A stretch of 64,000 bases of DNA, from the NCBI GenBank assembly GCA_022826385.1, contig JAJDUZ010000056.1:1-64000 (forward strand). The letters are read 5' to 3'. This DNA is from Silicimonas sp. Its GTDB lineage: Bacteria > Pseudomonadota > Alphaproteobacteria > Rhodobacterales > Rhodobacteraceae. The first letter of the stretch is position 1; each line of letters begins with the position of its first letter. The notes beneath the pieces were generated by a model that was not told the DNA's origin, made no database searches, and worked only from the letters and a program-made list of their open reading frames with translations. This document shows, piece after piece, positions 57,801 through 64,000 of the stretch. A program made the translations under genes and the position numbers.

Positions 57801-57985
57801 TCGGCGAAGACAGCAACCTCACATACGCCGTCGAGCTTGATGGCGAATGGGGCGACGACTACACCCAAGGCTCGCTGACTGCGCGTGTTGCCCAACAGAT
57901 CGGAGTGGCCGCATTCAGTGGGGATGTCGGCATGGATGCGGACGGCAACGCGCGTATCGGAGCCGCCGTGAAGATGGGGTTCTGA
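54833..57985 (+). CDS. Exported surface protein: glycine-rich N-terminus, two near-identical Ig-like repeats, OmpA-like domain, C-terminal beta-barrel-like domain (paralogue of 5411-9337)
   Basis: Gly-rich region; [15 protein letters not shown] repeats; [42 protein letters not shown]; C-terminal barrel ending in ..AAVKMGF; GTG start. Confidence 0.85.
   Translation: [1050 protein letters not shown]
55838..56521 (+). repeat. Two 342-bp tandem direct repeats encoding Ig-like domains
   Basis: Units 55838-56179 and 56180-56521, 114 aa each, nearly identical. Confidence 0.92.
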
Positions 57986-58137
57986 GCGTTGGGTTTCTTT
58001 AGAAGCGATTGCTGACAGAAAGGCTTCGGTCAAGCCGCCCTAATGCTCCAAGGGTGGATTTGATCGATGCCGCGCTGTGTGCAGCTTTGGTCAATCGTTC
58101 GGATCGTACACCCAAAAGGGTGGCTACCCATATTAAA

Positions 58138-58170
58138 GAAGCGGCGGTCGAACCATTCGACCGCCGCTTC
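58138..58170. terminator. Strong bidirectional terminator-like hairpin
   Basis: Perfect 15-bp arms GAAGCGGCGGTCGAA-cca-TTCGACCGCCGCTTC between convergent genes. Confidence 0.85.
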
Positions 58171-58188
58171 CTTGTCGTTTGGATCGCG

Positions 58189-60522
58189 TCAGTTCGCCCG
58201 TGACTTATAGCAGCCCGACGTCACGCGTCCGCAGATCACGTCGGCGCGTCGCTCGCTCATCGGTCCCACCGCCACTGTCGTCAGCTCGCCGTTCTGGACG
58301 AAGCGCGGCGCTAGCGTGCCAAGGATATCCTTGTGCTGCCCCGAGACCGAGGTCCAGTGCGACTGGGCCCGCGCCTCGGTGCTGAACGCGCCGAGATAGA
58401 CGAAATGCGTGCCAATTGCCGAGGACGGCGCGATGGCGGACGCGGTGCGCGTCGGGGCCTGCGCTTGCGGGGTCACTTGCGGGCGTTCGATCACGTTGCT
58501 GTTGCCCAGTTGCTGGATTTGCGTCTGCTGGCGCAGCGATGCGTCATCCATGCGTATGTTCTGCATGCGGTTCCGCAAGCTGCGGGTCACGCGACGGGCA
58601 TCCATCGTACCATTGACGATCCGGGGCGTGATCAGCACCAACAGCTCGGTCTGCGCGTCGGTGCCTGACTTCCGTCCGAAAAGGCCGCCGAAGGGCTGCC
58701 GCGCAAGGCCGGGAAGGCCTGCACTGCCGCGCGTCTTGCGCTGCTCGAACAAGCCGCCAAGGGCGATGGTTTCGCCGCTGTCGACGCTGATCGAACTGGA
58801 CACCTGCCGCTGCGAAATGATCGGGTTGCCGGTCGAGGCGTCGGTTTCCCCGACGGTGCTGACCTCTTGCACGATGTCCAGAACCACGGAACCCGAGGAG
58901 TTGATCCGCGGCGTCACCTCGAAGATCACGCCGGTGTCGCGGAACTCGACGGTCGAGACGAAGACGTCCGGACTGTCGGTCGCGTCCTGCGCGGTTTGAA
59001 CCGAGATCGGCACCTGATCGCCCACGACAAGGCGCGCGGACTGGTTGTTCAGGATCATCAGGTTGGGCGACGAGACCACGTTTACGCTGGTTACGTCTTC
59101 CAGCGCATCGACGATGGCGTTGGGGGAATCCGCATCGATGACGGCGTTGAAGCCGGGATTGACCGCCGAAATACCGGCCGCCGTAGTGCGCGACAGGCTG
59201 AATTCGTTGCTGCCCTCAAGGAAGTACTGGACGCCATAGCGCAGTTCATCGTTCAGCGTTACCTCAACGATCGTCGCTTCAACCGAGACCTGCCTTGGTG
59301 GCACGTCGAGCCGGTGCAGGATGCCCAGCACGCGCTGGTACTCGGCATGGGTCGCGTGGATCAGAAGCGTGTTCGTCGCTTCGTTCGCGACGATGCGCGT
59401 GGCGTTCATGTCGCCGCCCTGCGCCCCGGTCGTGGCGCTGGCCTGGATGACCTGTGCCTCGTCCGCGCTGCTGTCGCTTTCGACGCTCACGCCAAGGATG
59501 CTCGACAGCGTCGACGAGATGTCGGACGCCCGCGCATACTTCATGTCATAGGAATAGACCTGCGCGTCGTTGGCGCCTTCCTTGGTCAACCGCGCAATCC
59601 ACGACGACACGCTTTTCAGCGATTGCGGGGTCTTGGCGACGGCAAGGATCGAATTGTTCTCGGGGATGACCTCGAACGCGACGATCGGTTCGAACTCTTC
59701 GTCGGTATCCACCAGCAATTCCAGACCCGACACGATCGACTGGGCCGACCGGCCCCGGATCGGGAATATCCCGACCGAGCGATTGGCGAGCCAATCGACG
59801 TCGAAGCTGTCGATGGTTTCCTGCCACGCGCGCTGATCGGCCGACGTACCCGCCAGAACGATGACGTTACGCTGCGCGTCGATCCCGACGATCCCACCGC
59901 CTGCGAAGGGTTGCAGGATGGTCGCCATCTCCTGGCTGCCGATATGCATCAGCGGAATCACCCGGATCGAGTACCCCACCGGCACCTCGCGCCCGGTGCT
60001 GGCCCCAATCGACAGGTCGGACGACATCGGCACGATGGCGAACGCGTCGCCCCGGCGCACGATGGCGGCGTTGTTCTGTTTCAGCGACAACTCGAAGACC
60101 TCGATGGCGGTCGTCCGGCTGATCGGCTGCGTCGAGCGGATGTTGACGGTGCCCTGAACCGCAGGGTCGATCACGTAGTTGACCCGCAGCAACTCGCCAA
60201 GAATGGCCCCCGCCGCATCGGCAATCGACACGTTGACCAGATTGAGCGAAACGGTGCGCTCGCCATCGGAATTGACGAAGTCGGTTTGCCGGAACAGTGG
60301 CGTGCGCCCCGGATAGATGGTCCCTGCCCCCGCCTCGACCATGCGTCCCCCGGTGACACGGCCTTCGAACCGCTGAGACCGATTGCCGTCGCCACTGGCC
60401 AGCATGTTGTTCGCCTGCCAGTCCTTCAGCGTCATCGGACCGTCGTCGCCGAGATAGGTGAATTCGCTACAGCCGGATAAAAACACGGCAAGAGCCGTGC
60501 AAAGCACGATTTTCTGGTTCAT
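58189..60522 (-). CDS. gspD: Type II secretion system secretin GspD, predicted lipoprotein with C-terminal SPOR-like domain
   Basis: LSGC lipobox; N0-N3 and secretin features (VVSSPNLMILNNQSARLVVGDQVPI, SGETIALGGLFEQRKT, ELLVLITPRIV); C-terminal GTHFVYLGAFSTEARAQSHW..LTTVAVGPMSERRADVICGRV. Confidence 0.9.
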   Translation of the reverse strand: MNQKIVLCTALAVFLSGCSEFTYLGDDGPMTLKDWQANNMLASGDGNRSQRFEGRVTGGRMVEAGAGTIYPGRTPLFRQTDFVNSDGERTVSLNLVNVSIADAAGAILGELLRVNYVIDPAVQGTVNIRSTQPISRTTAIEVFELSLKQNNAAIVRRGDAFAIVPMSSDLSIGASTGREVPVGYSIRVIPLMHIGSQEMATILQPFAGGGIVGIDAQRNVIVLAGTSADQRAWQETIDSFDVDWLANRSVGIFPIRGRSAQSIVSGLELLVDTDEEFEPIVAFEVIPENNSILAVAKTPQSLKSVSSWIARLTKEGANDAQVYSYDMKYARASDISSTLSSILGVSVESDSSADEAQVIQASATTGAQGGDMNATRIVANEATNTLLIHATHAEYQRVLGILHRLDVPPRQVSVEATIVEVTLNDELRYGVQYFLEGSNEFSLSRTTAAGISAVNPGFNAVIDADSPNAIVDALEDVTSVNVVSSPNLMILNNQSARLVVGDQVPISVQTAQDATDSPDVFVSTVEFRDTGVIFEVTPRINSSGSVVLDIVQEVSTVGETDASTGNPIISQRQVSSSISVDSGETIALGGLFEQRKTRGSAGLPGLARQPFGGLFGRKSGTDAQTELLVLITPRIVNGTMDARRVTRSLRNRMQNIRMDDASLRQQTQIQQLGNSNVIERPQVTPQAQAPTRTASAIAPSSAIGTHFVYLGAFSTEARAQSHWTSVSGQHKDILGTLAPRFVQNGELTTVAVGPMSERRADVICGRVTSGCYKSRAN

Positions 60523-60622
60523 TTGTTTGCCTCAATGCTCGCGCCCCGCTCTGCGGCAGGTGTCGCGTTTCGACCCAATTGCTGCCACGGTTAGCACAAG
60601 ATCGCGCCGCAAACGCTTAGAT

Positions 60623-61249
60623 TCACAAGAATATTGGTGTCACCACACACATATGTGCTCCGAACGCCACACCGAACCTGCGGATCTGTCGATCGGGTGC
60701 CACGAAATGCAGCAACAACCCCAGACAAGCGGCGGCTCCCAGAAGCCAACTGATTTGCCAAGGCCCGACAAAGGCGCCCAAAGCGGCGGCCAGCCAAACA
60801 TCCCCCAGCCCCATCGCCTCGACCCCGCGCAGCACAAGGAAGATCGTGCGCAGCGCCAGAAGGACACCACCGCCCAAAGCCGCGCCGAATGCGGCTGTCA
60901 TCATGTCTCCTGACAGGACGGAAGCTCCCAAGCCAAGCGCGAGCAAAGGCACTGTCCATTCCAGCGGCAACCAGCGCCACGACAGGTCCATGCTGGCGAG
61001 CATCAACAAGAGGGTCAGGCATGTAACGTGCACAGCACTTGGCCCGCCCAGATTCAGGCCCGCAAAGACCGTGGCAGCAGCAGCCCCGAATGCGATCCCC
61101 AGCGTCAGGACACTGGCGCGCGACCGGGCGATGTCGGGACCAAGCGCGGACCTGAGGACGCCACGCGCCGCAAGGACAGTCGGCCCCAGCACGAAGGCCG
61201 TCGCAAGCGCACTTAGCGACACTATTATATAGACTAGGTCAGTCGTCAT
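60623..61249 (-). CDS. gspO: Prepilin peptidase (A24 family, short form)
   Basis: Polytopic; MDLSWRWLP and GLGDVWLAAALGAFVGP aspartate motifs; 4-bp overlap with gspK. Confidence 0.85.
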   Translation of the reverse strand: MTTDLVYIIVSLSALATAFVLGPTVLAARGVLRSALGPDIARSRASVLTLGIAFGAAAATVFAGLNLGGPSAVHVTCLTLLLMLASMDLSWRWLPLEWTVPLLALGLGASVLSGDMMTAAFGAALGGGVLLALRTIFLVLRGVEAMGLGDVWLAAALGAFVGPWQISWLLGAAACLGLLLHFVAPDRQIRRFGVAFGAHMCVVTPIFL

Positions 61250-62082
61250 GTGCCGCCTCGTTCCGACCGGACCGACAGGACCTCGTACCGCATCAGCCCG
61301 CCGCGAAACGACAGCCCCTTCGCCGCCACCACGGCCACAAGGCGAGCAGAGCCGCCGGTTGCCAACTCGGCCTCGGCCGAAATGGTGTAAACCGGGCCCG
61401 GTCGTTCCGCGAGCCATGCGGAGGCGCTTCCAAGCCGCGGCATTGGCTGGCCGGCTTCGCGCCGCGCCAGGATCTCGGCCGCGCCACTGGCGCCGAGGCC
61501 GGGGATGGCGGCCAGTGTCTCGGCCGGTGCCGTGCGAGGGTTGATCTGGCGGGTGAAGTTGAACGTGGTCAGATATTGCTCGGCCGTCCGAGCGGTTGCC
61601 TCGGGCAAACCGGCCTGACGCAACGCGTCCGACACGCTGGAGGCGCCCCGCCCCTGCTGACCCGCCAATTCCAGGGCCTGCGCGACATTGACCGCGTCGA
61701 AGGCGTCCACGCCCCGCGCCGCGCCAATGCTTTGCAAGACCGGGCCCAGCACCTGCGGCGGCGCTTGGTTGACATCGATCTTCCCAGCCTCGTCCTGAAT
61801 GCGATAGATCACCCGACCTTCCGCCATCGACAGCGTCACCGGTGCACCGTCGCGCGGACTGAGCACCTGATCGTCGGACACCCGCCCGAGATCCGCCAGT
61901 GCGATGTTCAAACCGGTCCGGGCCAACTCGGTCGCACGCGCCTCGGCCACTTCGATTCTGACCTGCAGCGCCTCCTGCCGCGCGGTCGACATGAAGGCCG
62001 CGACGCCCAGCAACAACGCCAAACCGGTCCAAAGGACCGTGATCAGCACGAAGCCGCGTTGCTTGCCGCGCATATGGCTCAT
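61246..62082 (-). CDS. gspK: Type II secretion system minor pseudopilin GspK
   Basis: QRGFVLITVLWTGLALLLGVAAF prepilin-like N-terminus without Glu5; IDVNQAPPQVL and NPRTAPAETLAAIPGLGASGAAEIL helix-hairpin-helix-like motifs. Confidence 0.9.
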   Translation of the reverse strand: MSHMRGKQRGFVLITVLWTGLALLLGVAAFMSTARQEALQVRIEVAEARATELARTGLNIALADLGRVSDDQVLSPRDGAPVTLSMAEGRVIYRIQDEAGKIDVNQAPPQVLGPVLQSIGAARGVDAFDAVNVAQALELAGQQGRGASSVSDALRQAGLPEATARTAEQYLTTFNFTRQINPRTAPAETLAAIPGLGASGAAEILARREAGQPMPRLGSASAWLAERPGPVYTISAEAELATGGSARLVAVVAAKGLSFRGGLMRYEVLSVRSERGGT

Positions 62083-62726
62083 CGAACGGCGCATTGATCG
62101 CTCTCCAATGCGCCGGGGCCAAGGGCGGCAAAGCACGCTTGGCTGATCGTCGTGAAGACAGGCACCGTAACCTGTCGCTGGTCCCCCTGCTCGACGGCAA
62201 TCGCGGTGGGCAGGATATCACCGTCGCCGGTTTCATAGCGCCAGACGCCAGGGCTGCCCCGTTGCGGGAAGAGATAGACGAAGCGGATCGGCTCGCGGGA
62301 GGTCAACAGCGTCGAACGGCGCGGCTCATCGGATGCGATGCGCGCATCCTGCAAACCGTCATGGCGCGCAGCGGTCAAGGTATAGCCAACCTCGCGCGAG
62401 CCCTCGACCCGGAACTCACCCACGTAAGGCACGCTGGCAGACGGGTCGCGCACGATCATCCGCAAGGTCGTGGCCGTGCCCATCATCGCGGCGCCATTGG
62501 CGCGTGGCCCGTTGTTCGAGACATCGCCGGCCCAATCCAGCAAAGTGCGCCGCGCCAGAAGCCAATCCGACGACGCGGTCTCTTGCAGCGACGCGCGACG
62601 ATCCGAGGCCAGTTTCAGGCCCCACGACGCCGTCATCAGAAGGGTCAGCGTCAACGCTGCAATCGCCAAAGCGACCAGCGCGTCGACCATCGCGAAACCG
62701 CGGGTTCTACGAACGCGGCGCCTCAC
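62079..62726 (-). CDS. gspJ: Type II secretion system minor pseudopilin GspJ
   Basis: RGFAMVDALVALAIAALTLTLL prepilin N-terminus; position in gsp cluster. Confidence 0.85.
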   Translation of the reverse strand: MRRRVRRTRGFAMVDALVALAIAALTLTLLMTASWGLKLASDRRASLQETASSDWLLARRTLLDWAGDVSNNGPRANGAAMMGTATTLRMIVRDPSASVPYVGEFRVEGSREVGYTLTAARHDGLQDARIASDEPRRSTLLTSREPIRFVYLFPQRGSPGVWRYETGDGDILPTAIAVEQGDQRQVTVPVFTTISQACFAALGPGALESDQCAVR

Positions 62727-63127
62727 AAAGCGTCCCCGGCATAGCGGACGGCTCGAACAACGACCGGTTCTGCGTCAGGCAGGCGCGTATCGGTGACCGT
62801 GACGGCAACGAACAGCAGTTCGCCCGGATAGACCGGGCCCAGATCCATATCGCGCGGCGGCGTTTGCCCGATTTGCAGACGCCATTCCAGCGGCCCGGCC
62901 CGACCGTTATCAGTGACACCTGCGCGCAAAGCGACGTCGACACCGACGCGGTCCAGAACGCTCATCGCCAAATGCACCCGGTCGGCCTGGTCGCCTGCGC
63001 GTTTGGCCAACAGGCTGCCGGTCGAAAGCGACTCGTAAAAGCCTGACAGCACTGCGCCGGCGATGCCAAGCGCGACCAGCGTCTCGACAAGGCTGAAACC
63101 ACGCGATTTGCGCCGACGCAGCTTCAT
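62723..63127 (-). CDS. gspI: Type II secretion system minor pseudopilin GspI
   Basis: SRGFSLVETLVALGIAGAVLSGF. Confidence 0.88.
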   Translation of the reverse strand: MKLRRRKSRGFSLVETLVALGIAGAVLSGFYESLSTGSLLAKRAGDQADRVHLAMSVLDRVGVDVALRAGVTDNGRAGPLEWRLQIGQTPPRDMDLGPVYPGELLFVAVTVTDTRLPDAEPVVVRAVRYAGDAL

Positions 63128-63537
63128 TGCACCACCACCCGACCGGTCAGCCAATCAAGCGTTACAGTCTTCTGCGCGGTGTCGCGGATCAGTGTCAGTT
63201 CCAACCCTTCCGAAGTGCCCGAGGGGCTGAGCAGAATGTCCGCCTGTTCGGGCGAGACTTGCAGCGCCGGGTCCAAGGCAATCTGGCGACCGCCCGCGTC
63301 CAACACGCGGTCGTTTACAGACAAGACGATCTGGATCGGGCGGCCCGCTTCCAGCGCGCGCATCCGCGCTTCCTGCAACAGCAACGCAACCTCGGCCGCA
63401 TCCGCATCCAGTCTGCGGCGGTCCTGATTGCCGAACGCCAGAAAGGCCAACGTGCCGATCAGCACGACGATGGCCATCGCGGCGAGCACCTCGATCAACG
63501 CATAGCCGCGCGTGGCAGAGGAGCGCCGCAGCCTCAT
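63124..63537 (-). CDS. gspH: Type II secretion system minor pseudopilin GspH
   Basis: TRGYALIEVLAAMAIVVLIGTLAFL; GspH-like length and position. Confidence 0.87.
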   Translation of the reverse strand: MRLRRSSATRGYALIEVLAAMAIVVLIGTLAFLAFGNQDRRRLDADAAEVALLLQEARMRALEAGRPIQIVLSVNDRVLDAGGRQIALDPALQVSPEQADILLSPSGTSEGLELTLIRDTAQKTVTLDWLTGRVVVQ

Positions 63538-63538
63538 G

Positions 63539-63985
63539 TCAGCCCGTGATGTCGGCGTTCTGCCCTTCGCCGCCCGGTTGGCCATCCGCCCCAAGCGACA
63601 TCACCCGCGGACGGTCGCCGTCATAGCGATAGAGAAACGCACCGCCCCATGCGTCGGATGGCAGCTCACCATCTCGCAGATAGGGGCCGTTCCACCCCGG
63701 CACGCCGGGGTTCTGAACAAGCGCGGTCAGGCCGATATCCTCGGGCGGCAAACGACCTGTATCGATCTGGAAAATGTCGAGAGCGGCGCGCAACTGGTCG
63801 ATCTGCGCCTCGGTCGCGCTGACCCGCGAGGCTTGCAACTGGCGCATCGCGGCCGGTCCGACCAGTCCGACCAGTAGCCCGACAATGGCCACGACGACCA
63901 GCATCTCGACCAGCGAGAAACCTCGGGCCTTCCGCCGCCTAGAAGGCGACTTGGTTGACCGAAATGATAGCTGAGAAAAGCGCAT
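63539..63985 (-). CDS. gspG: Type II secretion system major pseudopilin GspG
   Basis: ARGFSLVEMLVVVAIVGLLVGLVGP; GRLPPEDIGLTALVQNPGVPGWNGPYL. Confidence 0.95.
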   Translation of the reverse strand: MRFSQLSFRSTKSPSRRRKARGFSLVEMLVVVAIVGLLVGLVGPAAMRQLQASRVSATEAQIDQLRAALDIFQIDTGRLPPEDIGLTALVQNPGVPGWNGPYLRDGELPSDAWGGAFLYRYDGDRPRVMSLGADGQPGGEGQNADITG

Positions 63986-64000
63986 AGAGGCTTACTCCGA

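Noticed and set aside
56624-58033. 469-aa minus-strand ORF opposite the second surface protein
   Set aside because: Shadow ORF; no signal or domain, and the strong plus-strand coding signal explains the DNA.
58867-60480. 537-aa plus-strand ORF opposite gspD
   Set aside because: Antisense artefact; GspD is clear on the minus strand.

Overview
64 kb high-GC chromosomal window, most likely from an alphaproteobacterium of the Rhodobacteraceae/Roseobacter type (inferred from gene content and style, no search run). It is densely coding and mostly metabolic/accessory. I saw no rRNA, tRNA, CRISPR array or intact IS element. Main blocks: (1) 5-heme c-type cytochrome; TPR-sulfotransferase; TetR + homocysteine S-methyltransferase. 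(2) Two distant but clearly paralogous surface proteins (5411-9337 minus, 54833-57985 plus) with different N-terminal 'passengers', a central OmpA-like domain and the same C-terminal putative beta-barrel. (3) GMC oxidoreductase/SDR; RND efflux pair with divergent TetR. (4) mtnA + class II aldolase; PLP lyase + M24 hydrolase + Asp/Glu-racemase-like (EutA-like) cluster. (5) GlpV/S/T/P/Q + DUF2160 type ABC transporter. (6) BlaI/BlaR1-like pair with a dyad upstream. (7) Five-gene operon GntR-DapA family-ALDH-MttB (non-pyrrolysine)-FAD oxidoreductase. (8) ABC1 kinase, fhs, formate dehydrogenase with an embedded exported protein, LysR. (9) DUF1127/MocR pair with an operator-like palindrome array. 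(10) Sugar-acid dehydratase, sterol desaturase, aldo/keto reductase with an apparent non-AUG start, dusA. (11) Type II secretion genes gspG-H-I-J-K-O-D, where GspD looks like a lipoprotein secretin with a C-terminal SPOR-like domain. Strongest candidates for follow-up: the passenger-OmpA-barrel paralogues, the SPOR-tailed lipo-secretin, the MttB operon, and the MocR/DUF1127 operator array. All family calls are from motif recognition by eye.
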